From Pseudonocardia humida (lineage in GTDB: Bacteria; Actinomycetota; Actinomycetes; Mycobacteriales; Pseudonocardiaceae): 64,000 bases of DNA. Location: the NCBI RefSeq assembly GCF_023898865.1, contig NZ_JAGSOV010000033.1, positions 1-64,000 of the forward strand. The letters are read 5' to 3'. Below the pieces are notes generated by a model. The model had not been told where the DNA came from. It searched no databases and was given only the letters and a program-made list of their open reading frames with translations. The position numbers and the translations under genes are program-made. Positions 25,199 to 34,079 of the stretch are shown here, piece by piece (the stretch's first letter is position 1; each line of letters opens with the position of its first letter).

Positions 25199-26662
25199 GT
25201 GGCGGACAGCGCGCTGGTGGAGCTGGGGGCGGCCGGGCTGGCCGAGCGGATCGCGGCCCGTGAGGTCTCCTGCGTCGAGGTCGTCGCCGCCCACCTGGAC
25301 CGCATCGACGCCCTCAACCCGCAGGTCAACGCGATCGTGGCGCGCCGCGATCGCGACGAGGTGCTGGCCGAGGCCGCCGAGCGCGACCGCGCGCTCGACC
25401 GGAGCGGACCGGCCGGCCCGCTGCACGGCATCCCGATGGCGATCAAGGACCTGGCCGAGGTGGCCGGCCAGCCGTGGACGGCGGGCTCGCCCGCCTTCCG
25501 CGACCGCGTCGGCGCCGTCGACGACCCCTTCGTGGCCCGCGTCCGGGCCGCCGGCGCGGTGCTCGTCGGGCGGACGAACGTGCCGGAGCTGGGGCTGGGC
25601 TCGCAGAGCTACAACCCGGTGTGGGGCACCACCACCAACCCGTACGACGCCTCCCGCACGGCCGGTGGCAGCAGCGGGGGAGCGGCCGCCGCGCTGGCCC
25701 TGCGGATGCTGCCGGTGGCCGACGGCAGCGACTACATGGGTTCGCTGCGCAACCCCGCGGCGTTCTGCAACGTGCTCGGGCTGCGCCCCAGCCGGGGGCG
25801 GGTGCCCCAACCCGGGTTCGTCGCCCAGCTCTCCGAGGTCGGCCCGATGGGCCGCTCCGTCGCCGACGTGGCGCTGCTGCTCTCGGTGCTGGCCGGGCCC
25901 GACCCCGCGGCCCCGCTGGCGCTCACCGACCGGCTCGACCTGACCGACCTGCGTCCGGCCGAGCTGCGCGGGCGGCGGGTGGCCTGGCTCGGCGACCTCG
26001 GCGGCAGGCTCGCCACCGAGCCCGGCGTGCTGGAGCTGGGCCGCGGCGCCGCCGACGCGCTGGCCGGGCTGGGCGCCGACGTCGTCGAGTTCGTGCCGCC
26101 GTTCGACCTCGACCGCCTGTGGTCGGCGTTCCTGGTCTGGCGGTGGTGGGGGATGGTGGGCAAGGCCCCGCTGCTCGCCGAGGGCGTCCGGGAGCTGGTC
26201 AAGCCGGAGGCGCGCTGGGAGATCGAGCGCGGCCTGGCGCTGACCCCGGCCGCCATCGCCGACGCCATGGCCGTGCGCGACGAGTGGTACGCGGCGGTCG
26301 TGCGGATGGTCGGCCCGGCGGGCTCCTTCGACGCGCTGCTCGCGCCCAGCGCCCAGGTCTTCCCGTTCCCCGCCGACGTGCACTGGCCCGCCGAGATCGA
26401 CGGCCGCCCGATGGACACCTACCACCGCTGGATGGAGACGGTCGCCCCGTGGTCGATGGCCGGCATCCCGGTGCTGGGCATGCCGGCCGGCTTCGACGCG
26501 CGCGGTCTGCCCACCGGCGTGCAGCTCATCGGGCCGCCCGGCGGCGATCGGCGCGTGCTGGAGATCGGCCTGGCCTACGAGCGGGCGACGGGGTGGGTCG
26601 ACCGCGTCCGCCCGCCCGCCGCGCTCCCGACCGATGAGTCGGAGCCCGCGCCCCGGTCCTAG
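25199..26662 (+). CDS. Amidase-signature family hydrolase
   Basis: A 487-residue cytosolic enzyme with the complete Ser-cisSer-Lys triad: K83 in IPMAIKDLAE, S158 in AGGSSGGAA, and the nucleophile S182 in GSDYMGSLRNPAAF. It hydrolyses a C-N amide bond; the substrate cannot be told. It is not GatA by context, with no gatB or gatC nearby. The GTG at 25199 is chosen because GGGGAGG ends seven bases before it; GTG 25193 is the alternative. It is followed closely by the serine hydrolase gene and the two may be co-transcribed. Confidence 0.92.
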   Translation: MADSALVELGAAGLAERIAAREVSCVEVVAAHLDRIDALNPQVNAIVARRDRDEVLAEAAERDRALDRSGPAGPLHGIPMAIKDLAEVAGQPWTAGSPAFRDRVGAVDDPFVARVRAAGAVLVGRTNVPELGLGSQSYNPVWGTTTNPYDASRTAGGSSGGAAAALALRMLPVADGSDYMGSLRNPAAFCNVLGLRPSRGRVPQPGFVAQLSEVGPMGRSVADVALLLSVLAGPDPAAPLALTDRLDLTDLRPAELRGRRVAWLGDLGGRLATEPGVLELGRGAADALAGLGADVVEFVPPFDLDRLWSAFLVWRWWGMVGKAPLLAEGVRELVKPEARWEIERGLALTPAAIADAMAVRDEWYAAVVRMVGPAGSFDALLAPSAQVFPFPADVHWPAEIDGRPMDTYHRWMETVAPWSMAGIPVLGMPAGFDARGLPTGVQLIGPPGGDRRVLEIGLAYERATGWVDRVRPPAALPTDESEPAPRS

Positions 26663-26666
26663 CCGC

Positions 26667-27848
26667 GTGACGACTCCGGCACTCGCCCCCGACCGCCTCT
26701 CCCGCCTGCACGACGTCCTGGCCCGCCACGTCGAGCGCGGCGCGGCACCCGGGCTGGTCAGCGTGGTCGCCCGCGGCGGGGAGACCCGGGTGGACGCCAT
26801 CGGCGCGATGGCAGTCGACGGCCCGTCGATGCCCGAGGACGCGATCTTCCGGATCTCCTCGATGACCAAGCCGGTGGTCGCCGTCGCGGCGCTGCTCCTG
26901 GTCGAGGAGTGCGTGCTGCGCCTCGACGACCCGGTGGACCGGTTCCTGCCCGAGCTGGCCGACCGCCGGGTGGTGCGGCGCATCGACGGCCCGGTCGAGG
27001 ACACCGTCCCGGCCCGCCGCCCGATCACCCTGCGCGACCTGCTGACCTTCCGCATGGGCACCGGCGTGCACCTCGGCCCGTGCCCGGTCGCGGACGCGGC
27101 GGCCCCGCTGGAGCTGTTCGTCGGCCCGCCCCGGCCCGCCCTGCCCCCGGAGCCGGACGAGTGGATGCGCCGCTTCGCCACGCTGCCGCTGATGGCCCAG
27201 CCCGGCGAGCGCTGGCTCTACAACACCGGCTCCGACGTGCTCGGCGTGCTGATCGCCAGGGCGTCGGGAAGCGCCCTGCCCGACGTCCTGCGCGAGCGGA
27301 TCTTCGAGCCGCTCGGCATGGTCGACACGGGCTTCGCGGTGCCGCCCGCGGCCGCCGACCGCCTGGTCGGCGCCTACACCCCCGACCCCGCCACCGGCGC
27401 GTTGCACCCGTACCCGGCCGCCGCGCAGTGGCTGACCGCCCCGGCCTTCCCGTCCGGTGTCGGCGGCCTGGTCAGCACCGCGGCCGACTACCTGGCCTTC
27501 GCCCGGATGCTGCACCGCGGCGGCGCCCCGGTGCTGTCGCGACCGTCGGTGCGGGCCATGACCACCGACCAGCTGACGCCCGAGCAGAAGGCACCGGGCG
27601 GGTTGTTCGCCGACGACTTCGACGGGCGCGGCTGGGGCTTCGGGGTCTCGGTCGTGACCCGCCACGACACCCCGGCCGCGCCGGTGGGGCAGTACGGCTG
27701 GGACGGCGGGCTGGGCACCGTGTGGCGCAACGACCCGGCCGAGGACATGATCACGGTGCTGCTCACCAACGTGGCGTGGACGTCGCCGCGGCCGCCGGTG
27801 CTCGCGCGGGACTTCCTGACGGGGGCCTATGCCGCCGTCGCCGGGTGA
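26667..27848 (+). CDS. Serine hydrolase, class C beta-lactamase/esterase fold
   Basis: A 393-residue protein of the beta-lactamase/D-Ala carboxypeptidase-like hydrolases. It has the SxxK motif SMTK (S65, K68), YNT (Y185) as the YxN motif, and a GWDGGLGTVW segment near the end that replaces the KTG box (HxG-like region). No signal peptide is seen, so a cytosolic esterase (EstB-like) is more likely than a cell-wall enzyme. GTG 26667 lies four bases after the amidase stop; ATG 26634, inside the amidase, is an alternative and neither has a strong binding site. Adjacency suggests the pair hydrolyse related amides or esters. Confidence 0.88.
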   Translation: MTTPALAPDRLSRLHDVLARHVERGAAPGLVSVVARGGETRVDAIGAMAVDGPSMPEDAIFRISSMTKPVVAVAALLLVEECVLRLDDPVDRFLPELADRRVVRRIDGPVEDTVPARRPITLRDLLTFRMGTGVHLGPCPVADAAAPLELFVGPPRPALPPEPDEWMRRFATLPLMAQPGERWLYNTGSDVLGVLIARASGSALPDVLRERIFEPLGMVDTGFAVPPAAADRLVGAYTPDPATGALHPYPAAAQWLTAPAFPSGVGGLVSTAADYLAFARMLHRGGAPVLSRPSVRAMTTDQLTPEQKAPGGLFADDFDGRGWGFGVSVVTRHDTPAAPVGQYGWDGGLGTVWRNDPAEDMITVLLTNVAWTSPRPPVLARDFLTGAYAAVAG

Positions 27849-27978
27849 GGCCCGGTTCCCGCGGGTCTGTCCGGCGGCTTCTGCGCTACTGCCGCCTGCG
27901 GCTCGGTGCCTCTCGTCTTGCCTCCGGCGGCGCCTGCGCGGCGGGCGACCTCGGATCGAGCAGGGGCTCGGGACCGGG

Positions 27979-27996
27979 GTGGGCACCGGTGCCCAC
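27979..27996. terminator. Hairpin between convergent genes
   Basis: GTGGGCACCGGTGCCCAC is a perfect 18-base palindrome able to fold as a 7-base stem with a CCGG loop. It lies between the serine hydrolase stop (27848) and the DUF222 stop (28001). No T-tract. Bidirectional terminator is the likely role. Confidence 0.45.
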
Positions 27997-28000
27997 GGGG

Positions 28001-29344
28001 TCATCGCGGAACACGGGACACACTCCGGCCGGGGTTGGTGTTCTGTGTTGGTCGAGTCGAGTCAGAGCGTCCGGGTGGTCCGGTTCTGGGGTGCCGTCGG
28101 GGTTTGCGATCTTTGTCGAGCCACGCGGGCGGGATGAATTCGGGTAGGCCGTCGCGGGCGATGCGCACGGCCCATTCCGTGGAGTGGATCTCTTGGTGGT
28201 GTGTCCAGCACAGCATGACGAGGTTGTCGGTTTTGGTGTGGCCGCCTCTCGCCCATTCGCGGATGTGGTGGATTTCGCACCAGCTGGGTGGGCGGTCGCA
28301 GCCGGGGTGGGCGCATCCGTGGTCGCGGGCGACGATCGCGCGGCGGATGGGGAGGGGGATGGTGCGGGCTTCTCGCCCGATGTCGAGGGGTTGGCTGTCG
28401 CCGTCGAGGACGTTGGGGATGACCTTGGCGTCGCAGCAGAGTGCTCGGAGTGCGGCGGGGGTGGGGGTGCCGCCGAGGTCGAGGCAGGCGGCGCGGGCGC
28501 GGTTCTCCAGGTCGGCCAGCCTGACCGTGACGGCGATGTGGGGGCGTTCTCCTGCCTTGTCGGGGAGGATGGTGTCGCCGTGGGTGGCGACGAACCCGCA
28601 CACCTCGGCCAACGCGTCGGCGTTGCGTTCGGCGGCGCTGCGCGGGTCCTGCGCGGTCAACGGGGTGGCTTTGGCGTCGATGACCGTGGCGATCATCGTG
28701 TAGCGGACCGGGTCGGTGAACACCCCGCTGATCTTCCCGCCGCCGCCGGGTAGCGGGGTCAGGCGTAGTTCGTTGACCTGCACGGGTTCCCGCTCGTCGG
28801 GTTCAGCGCCGTCGTGGTCGTAGGCGCGCACCAGTTCGGCTCCGAACCTGGCCAGTTCGGTCGGGGTGCAGGTGTCGGCGACGGCGGCGATCTGTTCTTC
28901 GATCCCGGCCCAGGCATACGGCGGAACCCGCCGCGCCGCGGGCGAGTCGAGGAGTCGGGCGATCAGGTCGACGTGCTGCAAGCTGGCCGCACCGCTGCTG
29001 AACGCCGCAGCCATCGCGGGCAGCACCGGCGGCAACACCTGCCCCTGCAGATCCACCCGCGCGGCGACGTGCTCGGCCGCGCGCACGATCTCCCGCGCCC
29101 GCCCCCGATCCACCGTCAGCACCGAGGCCACCGCGGAGTCGGGTCGCCGGTGTCCGGCGGCGGCGAACGCGCCGCTGCGCTGCAACACGGCCACGGCCTC
29201 GACCTGCAGTTGCGACACCGCCCGAGTCAATTCCCGGGTGGCCGCGAGTGCGTCCAACGCGTCTTGATCGGAACCGTTCTCGCGCAGTCCGACAGTGACC
29301 GCAAGAATGCGGTCTGCCGTGGCGGCGAGTTCGGTCGGAATCAT
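28001..29344 (-). CDS. DUF222/13E12-family protein with HNH nuclease domain
   Basis: A 447-residue protein. The DUF222 domain fills about residues 10-330 (SQLQVEAVAVLQRSGAFAAAGHRRPDSA, later AAERNADALAEVC). The HNH domain is at about 355-410: CAHPGCDRPPSWCEIHHI with the zinc-type cysteines, HHIREWARGGHTKTDNLVML and CWTHHQEIH. This is the multicopy actinobacterial REP13E12-type family, partly LexA-controlled in mycobacteria and thought to be mobile or selfish. Its base composition is visibly less GC-rich than its neighbours, consistent with transfer. ATG 29344 is preceded by GAGG, and an incomplete SOS-like box lies 14 bases upstream. Confidence 0.93.
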   Translation of the reverse strand: MIPTELAATADRILAVTVGLRENGSDQDALDALAATRELTRAVSQLQVEAVAVLQRSGAFAAAGHRRPDSAVASVLTVDRGRAREIVRAAEHVAARVDLQGQVLPPVLPAMAAAFSSGAASLQHVDLIARLLDSPAARRVPPYAWAGIEEQIAAVADTCTPTELARFGAELVRAYDHDGAEPDEREPVQVNELRLTPLPGGGGKISGVFTDPVRYTMIATVIDAKATPLTAQDPRSAAERNADALAEVCGFVATHGDTILPDKAGERPHIAVTVRLADLENRARAACLDLGGTPTPAALRALCCDAKVIPNVLDGDSQPLDIGREARTIPLPIRRAIVARDHGCAHPGCDRPPSWCEIHHIREWARGGHTKTDNLVMLCWTHHQEIHSTEWAVRIARDGLPEFIPPAWLDKDRKPRRHPRTGPPGRSDSTRPTQNTNPGRSVSRVPR

Positions 29345-29571
29345 GCCTCGATTCTACTCGAACATTTGTGCGGAGTCGAGGAGGAATCGGGCCCACTGGA
29401 TAGTCGCCGCGCTCGCAGGTGGAACGCTCACAATCGCAACCGGCACCTCGAGCCGGGGACGGGCGCTAGCGCAACCACACTATTCGTTGTAATCGCAACC
29501 GGACCGCCTCGGCAACCGAACCGCCTCGGCAGCAACCGCATGCGCAGCGGAACCGCCGACGCAGCGAACGA
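29345..29571. other. Gene-free low-GC spacer with short direct repeats
   Basis: This 227-base gap holds AATCGCAACCGG twice (29432-29443, 29491-29502) and ACCGCCTCGGCA twice (29503-29514, 29520-29531, period 17). No convincing frame is seen. It adjoins the DUF222 gene and may be part of that element's flank. Confidence 0.6.
29358..29373 (-). promoter_or_regulatory. Degenerate SOS/LexA-like box
   Basis: TCGAAC-ATTT-GTGCGG matches the actinobacterial LexA box TCGAAC-N4-GTTCGA perfectly in one arm and at 4 of 6 bases in the other. It sits immediately upstream of the DUF222 gene, a family with known LexA control in mycobacteria. Confidence 0.45.
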
Positions 29572-30675
29572 CTACGCGTCAGAAGCTGCCACGTACACCG
29601 CGTTCTGCGGCCGCGGGCTCGGGTAGACGCGGACGTCCGTGAACCCCGTCTCCGCGAGCATCCGTTCGGCCGCCTCCCGTCCCCACATCGCGCCCAACCC
29701 CGCCCCGCCGCCGTGCAGCGAGATCGGTAGGCAGTGCAGCACGCTCACCCCGAACGCCTGCGTCGCGCCCGCGCTCCCGGCGACCTCGTCCAGGTCGGCG
29801 GAGAAGGCGATGTCGACCATGACCAGTACCCCGCCCGGCGCCAGGGCCCGGCGCATCCCGCGCAGCGCCTCCTGGGGGCGGCCGAGGTCGTGCACGACGT
29901 CGAGGGCGAGGACCACGTCGTAGCGGCCGTCCTCGCCGAGCGCCGCGGCGTCGCCGACCCGGTAGTCGAGGTTGGGTCGGTCGCCGCGGGCGGCCTCGGC
30001 CTGCTCGATCGCCTCGGGGACGACGTCGAGGCCGGTCACCCGGGAGGCCGGGAAGGCGTCGGCGATCAGGCGGGCGACCTGGCCGGGGCCGCAGCCCACG
30101 TCCAGCACGGCGGCGCCGGCGCGCAGCCGGTCGTGCAGGCCGGGGACGGCGCCGAGGAAGCCGGGCACCAGCTGCTCGTCGTAGAGGTAGCGCCGGGACC
30201 CACCCAGCGAGCTGCCGGCGCGCTGGGCGTAGGCGGCGGCGGGGATGCCGTCGCCGTCGCGGAAGCGGTCGGCGACCTCCGGGACCATCGCGGTGAGCCG
30301 GGTGAGCATCTCGGCGCCGGGCGCGGCGTTGGCCGCGGTGGCGCCGCTGAGGACGCCGGCGTAGCCGGGGGCGAAGCGGTACCGCCCGGTCCCGGCGGTC
30401 CACTCCACGATGCGGCCGCCGACCAGCGCGCCCAGCCACTCCCGCACGTAGCGCGGATCCGCCCCGGCGCTGGCCGCGAGCTCGTCGGCGGTGGCGGGCC
30501 CGGCGGCGAGGGCGTCGAGCAGCCCGATGCGGTGCCCCAGCCCGATCATGGTCACCAGCACGTGACCCAGGGCCAGTTCCGCGAGCCGGGCCGCGGCGGT
30601 GTCGGTGTTCGTGTCGGCGGAGGCAGCGGAGGCAGCGGAGGCGGGGCCGGGGCGGGTGTCGGTCGTCTCGTTCAT
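29572..30675 (-). CDS. Winged-helix class I SAM methyltransferase
   Basis: A 367-residue protein. An N-terminal winged-helix dimerisation domain (about 30-110: IGLGHRIGLLDALAAGPATADELA) precedes a Rossmann methyltransferase domain with motif I VLDVGCGPGQVARLIAD (about 190) and LDVVHDLGRPQEALR. The layout is that of Rv2258c-like or ubiE-related O/C-methyltransferases; the substrate is unknown. The ATG at 30675 is chosen because the longer frame adds an Arg-rich stretch without homologous look. The first 25 residues are Ala/Thr-rich, encoded by imperfect gcggaggca repeats. It is a single gene with no obvious partner. Confidence 0.88.
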   Translation of the reverse strand: MNETTDTRPGPASAASAASADTNTDTAAARLAELALGHVLVTMIGLGHRIGLLDALAAGPATADELAASAGADPRYVREWLGALVGGRIVEWTAGTGRYRFAPGYAGVLSGATAANAAPGAEMLTRLTAMVPEVADRFRDGDGIPAAAYAQRAGSSLGGSRRYLYDEQLVPGFLGAVPGLHDRLRAGAAVLDVGCGPGQVARLIADAFPASRVTGLDVVPEAIEQAEAARGDRPNLDYRVGDAAALGEDGRYDVVLALDVVHDLGRPQEALRGMRRALAPGGVLVMVDIAFSADLDEVAGSAGATQAFGVSVLHCLPISLHGGGAGLGAMWGREAAERMLAETGFTDVRVYPSPRPQNAVYVAASDA

Positions 30676-30698
30676 CGCCGCCGATTGTGGCCCGTCGC

Positions 30699-31040
30699 TC
30701 AGTCGCCGAGGTGGGCCGCGGCGACCTTCTTCGGCACGACCATCCGCCACGCGTCGACCACCAGCTCGCGCATGCGCTCCTCGTCGAGCTCGGACAGCCA
30801 CGCGTGCACCCAGTTGAACCGCAGGTCGGACTCGCGCGGCAGGTGGAAGACGGTCGGCTCGGCGGCGACCAGGGCGTCGCGCTCCTCCTTCGGGAACGCG
30901 AACCCCATGACGGTCTCGTCGCGGGAGAACCCGACGTAGACGATCTGGCCCACGCGGAACCTGACCTGGTCGCGGATCAGGTGCTCGGTGGTGCGGGGCA
31001 GCGGACGGGCGACCCGGCGCACGTCGTCGACGGTGACCAC
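30699..31040 (-). CDS. MmcQ/YjbR-family protein
   Basis: A 113-residue protein with the MmcQ/YjbR pattern: VDDVRRVARPLPRTTEH near the start, FRVGQIVYVGFSRDETVMGFAFP in the middle, and FNWVHAWLSELDEERMRELV with VDAWRMVVPKKVAAAH at the end. Members have a CyaY-like fold with a possible double-wing DNA-binding role; function is unknown. GTG 31040 is the likely start. It lies between a methyltransferase and a GT2 gene on the same strand, with gaps of 23 and 17 bases, so it may share their transcript. Confidence 0.88.
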   Translation of the reverse strand: MVTVDDVRRVARPLPRTTEHLIRDQVRFRVGQIVYVGFSRDETVMGFAFPKEERDALVAAEPTVFHLPRESDLRFNWVHAWLSELDEERMRELVVDAWRMVVPKKVAAAHLGD

Positions 31041-31057
31041 CGGACCACCGTACGACG

Positions 31058-31858
31058 TCAGGTCCGCAGCAGGGCGTCGGCCGTGACCGGCCGGTGCGGG
31101 ATCGTCGTGCCCGACTCCAGGTGCACCGCCCCGGAGGGCAGGATGCCCGCGCCGCCGAAGCGCTCCATCACCCGCTGCTCGGCCACGACGTCCTCGCCCA
31201 CGGCGTCCTCCGGGACCTCCCGCCAGAAGTCGAACCCGCCCACCGACTCCAGCGCGGCGCGGTCGTAGAGCACGCAGCCGGCGATCCAGGCCACCTTGTA
31301 CGCGACCCACGCCTCGCCCTCCCGCACGTGCCGGCGAGCCAGGTGGGCGGGGTTGGCCGCGTTGTGCAGGCGCCAGCGCTCCCACTGCGGGCTGCCCGGC
31401 TCCAGCCGCTCGGGCTGCGGGCGGCCCTCCCAGCGCTCGAAGGTCGTCAGCTCGTGGGGGCGCTCGTCGTCGAGGTGCGACAGCCCCTGCATCGCGCAGC
31501 CGACCAGCCCGCACCCGAGCTCGACGATCGCGGCGTGCAGCCGGGCGACGGTGCCGGGCATGAGCCAGACGTCGTCGTCGAGGAACAGCACGTGCTCGGC
31601 GTCGGAGGCGGCGAGCAGGGCCGCGCGGTGCTCGATCACCCCGCGGCGGGGGAGGTGGCGCACGGTGCGGACCCGGCTGCCCCGCATCCGCAGCACCTGC
31701 AGCATCGCCTGCGCCGGTGGGGTGTCATAGGAGGCGGGCCCGTCGGACTGGTCGCTGATCAGGACGTCGAACGGGTGGTCCTGGGCGGCGAGCCCGGCGA
31801 GCGTGGTGGCCAGCTCGACGGGTCGCTCGACGGTGGGCACGAGCACCTCGATCGTCAT
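31058..31858 (-). CDS. GT2-family glycosyltransferase
   Basis: A 266-residue GT-A enzyme: MTIEVLVPTVERPVELATTL opens the nucleotide-sugar fold, HVLFLDDDVWLMPGTV holds the metal-binding DxD, and GCVLYDRAALESVGGFDFW with VGEDVVAEQR gives the acceptor-side ED motif. It is soluble with no membrane helix. The sugar and acceptor are unknown. It is the distal gene of a leftward GT4-GT9-GT2 run and probably works with them on one glycan. Confidence 0.88.
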   Translation of the reverse strand: MTIEVLVPTVERPVELATTLAGLAAQDHPFDVLISDQSDGPASYDTPPAQAMLQVLRMRGSRVRTVRHLPRRGVIEHRAALLAASDAEHVLFLDDDVWLMPGTVARLHAAIVELGCGLVGCAMQGLSHLDDERPHELTTFERWEGRPQPERLEPGSPQWERWRLHNAANPAHLARRHVREGEAWVAYKVAWIAGCVLYDRAALESVGGFDFWREVPEDAVGEDVVAEQRVMERFGGAGILPSGAVHLESGTTIPHRPVTADALLRT

Positions 31859-31886
31859 GGCGGCGGGGTGGCCCGGGAGCAGGGGG

Positions 31887-32870
31887 CTAAACCCCCACGG
31901 CCTCCAGCACCGCGGCGACCCCGACGTCGGCCATGCAGGCGGGCCCGTCCGGGGACAGCGGGCAGCGGGCCTCCCACCAGCAGACCTGCTCGGTGATCGC
32001 GGTGGGACGCCGGTGCGGGCAGCCGGGCAGGCCTTGCAGGTCGACCGCGCGCGTGCCCGGCTCGGCGAGCCCGTAGCGGGTCGCGGCCGTGGGCCCGAAG
32101 ATCCCGACGGTGCGCGCGCCGACGGCGGCCGCGACCCGCACCGGCCCGGTGTCGGGCCCGACGACGACGCCGCCGCGCTCGGCGACCGCGGCGAACGAGG
32201 CGGCCAGCCCGCGCAGGTCGGTCGAGGGCAGCCGGTGGGCGTGCGCGTCGGCCCACGGCCCGGGTGCGGGGTCCCCGGCGACCACCAGCGCCGGCTCGCC
32301 GCGGGCCGCGACCGCCCGGGCCAGCGCCGGCCAGTGCGGCCAGTGCTTGACCGCCATCCCCGCCCCGGGCACCAGCACGACCGGCCGCCCGCGGGGCGCG
32401 TGCTCGGCCAGCGCCGCCGCGCCCCGCGCGCGCTCGTCGGGGGTCAGCTGGACCTGCGGCGGCAGGTACCCGTCGACCAGCCCTTCGTCCCGGAGGATGC
32501 GCAGGTAGCGGCGGCTGACCGGCTCGTCGGGCGGCGGGCCGCGCCACAGGTCGGTCACGCAGCGCATCCCACGGCCCTCGATCTCGGCGGGGATGTCGTC
32601 GTACCGCGTCGTGCTCACGACCAGGTCGTAGGGGTGGCGGTCGAGCTCGGCGGCGACGGCCGCGCGCTCTCGGCCCTTCTCCGCGGTGCGGACCCCGGTC
32701 ACGGCAGGGTCGTGGCGCAGCAGGGCGTCGCCGGGCGCGTGGGTCAGCACGCGCAGGGCGGCCCCGGGGTTGCGGCGGGCCAGTGCGTGCACGACCGGCA
32801 GCGCCATGACGAGGTCGCCCAGGCCGCCGAGCAGGTCGACGACCAGGATCCGCCGGTACCGCTCAGGCAC
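31887..32870 (-). CDS. GT9 (heptosyltransferase-like) glycosyltransferase
   Basis: A 327-residue GT-B protein of family GT9: RRILVVDLLGGLGDLVMALP at the start, VVLVPGAGMAVKHWPHW in the middle, VVVGPDTGPVRVAAAVGARTVGIFGPT in the donor domain. The end is Cys-rich (GCPHRRPTAITEQVCWWEARC), as in actinobacterial GT9 proteins. The ADP-heptose versus other donor cannot be told. It overlaps the upstream GT4 gene by 8 bases, so the two are coupled. Confidence 0.9.
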   Translation of the reverse strand: MPERYRRILVVDLLGGLGDLVMALPVVHALARRNPGAALRVLTHAPGDALLRHDPAVTGVRTAEKGRERAAVAAELDRHPYDLVVSTTRYDDIPAEIEGRGMRCVTDLWRGPPPDEPVSRRYLRILRDEGLVDGYLPPQVQLTPDERARGAAALAEHAPRGRPVVLVPGAGMAVKHWPHWPALARAVAARGEPALVVAGDPAPGPWADAHAHRLPSTDLRGLAASFAAVAERGGVVVGPDTGPVRVAAAVGARTVGIFGPTAATRYGLAEPGTRAVDLQGLPGCPHRRPTAITEQVCWWEARCPLSPDGPACMADVGVAAVLEAVGV

Positions 32871-33999
32871 GGACCCGCCCGAGCACGTCCTCGTAGAGCT
32901 CGCGGTGGGCCCGGGCGATAGCCGGCCAGGTGCGGTCGGCGACCAGTGCCGCGCCGCCGCCGGCGACCCGGGCCCGCAGCCCGGGGTCGTCCAGCAGTCG
33001 GGTGAGCGCCCCGACCAGGGCGTCGGCGTCGCGGACGCACGGTGCGACGACCGCGGTGCGCCCGTCGACCAGGTCGGCGTCGGGCGGCTCGGCGCGCGTG
33101 ACGACGGTCGGCAGGGCGTGCGCGAAGGCCGAGAGCAGCGCGCCGCTCTTGGTCGTGGCGCCCGCGGTGAACGGGAAGGCGGCGATGTCGGACGCGTGCA
33201 GCGCGGCCGACACCTCCCCGGGCGGGAGGTGCCCGGTGATCGTCACGTGCCCGGTGACGCCGGCCGCCGCGACGCGCCCCTCCAGCTCCGCGCGGAAGGC
33301 GTCGGCCTCGTCGCGGGGCAGAGCCAGTGAGGTGAACCCGCCGAGCACCAGCAGGTGCAGCCGGTCGCGGCCGCTCGCGCGCAGCGCCGCCAGCGCCTCG
33401 ATCAGGTAGCGCACGCCCTTGACCGGGTGCACGAACCCGAAGAACGCCACCACCTCGGCGTCGGCGGGCACGCCCAGCCGCTCGCGCGTGCGGTGGCGGT
33501 CGGCCGGCCCGGCGTCGGGGACGTTGGGCGCGAGCGGGATCGTCACCGCGTCGCGGCCGAGACGGGCGTGCAGCGCGGCGGCGTGCCCGGCGTTGGTGGT
33601 GACTCGGGCGGCCCCGCGCGGGGCCAGCCGCCAGCTCTCCCGGTCGAACCGGCCGCGGCGCTCCAGCGCCCGCCACGCGCCGGGCGGCACCCGCTTCGGG
33701 GCGGCCCACCAGCCGTACTCGTGCAGGGTGGTCACCACCGGGGCGTCCACCAGGTCGGGCAGCAGGCCGACCCAGGGCGCGAACCCGAACGCCGACGGCG
33801 CGAACTGCACGTGCACGAGCTCGGGGCGCATCCGGCGCAGCCGCCGCGCCGCGCGCAGCACCGAGGGCAGCGAGCCGGGCACGGTGACGGCCTCGACGTC
33901 CACGCCGGCGTCGACCAGCGCGGCGCCCAGCAGCCGGGTGTAGTCGGCCACCCCGTCGCGGGCCGGGTCGGCCCGTCCCTGCAGCATCGCGATCACCAC
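32863..33999 (-). CDS. GT4-family glycosyltransferase
   Basis: A 378-residue GT-B protein: DGVADYTRLLGAALVDAGV at the start, ELVHVQFAPSAFGFAPWVGL, the inter-domain VVAFFGFVHPVKGVRYLIEAL, and TAGATTKSGALLSAFAHALP in the donor site. The usual E-x7-E motif is degenerate (KSGALLSAFAHALP). It starts with two in-frame GTG codons (33999, 33996). It is first in a leftward run with the GT9 and GT2 genes and is divergent from a second GT9 gene. Confidence 0.88.
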   Translation of the reverse strand: MVIAMLQGRADPARDGVADYTRLLGAALVDAGVDVEAVTVPGSLPSVLRAARRLRRMRPELVHVQFAPSAFGFAPWVGLLPDLVDAPVVTTLHEYGWWAAPKRVPPGAWRALERRGRFDRESWRLAPRGAARVTTNAGHAAALHARLGRDAVTIPLAPNVPDAGPADRHRTRERLGVPADAEVVAFFGFVHPVKGVRYLIEALAALRASGRDRLHLLVLGGFTSLALPRDEADAFRAELEGRVAAAGVTGHVTITGHLPPGEVSAALHASDIAAFPFTAGATTKSGALLSAFAHALPTVVTRAEPPDADLVDGRTAVVAPCVRDADALVGALTRLLDDPGLRARVAGGGAALVADRTWPAIARAHRELYEDVLGRVRA

Positions 34000-34079
34000 G
34001 CAGGCCTGGTTCCCGCCCGCGGGGCCGGGAAACGGGCCGTCCGGGCGGTTGGGCCTCGCCGGGGCGGGTACCGCGAGAC

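Noticed and set aside
21872..27181. A 1769-codon minus-strand frame
   Set aside because: Only its last 409 codons (acyltransferase) are real. The rest is antisense or out of frame to the 637-residue membrane protein, amidase and hydrolase genes.
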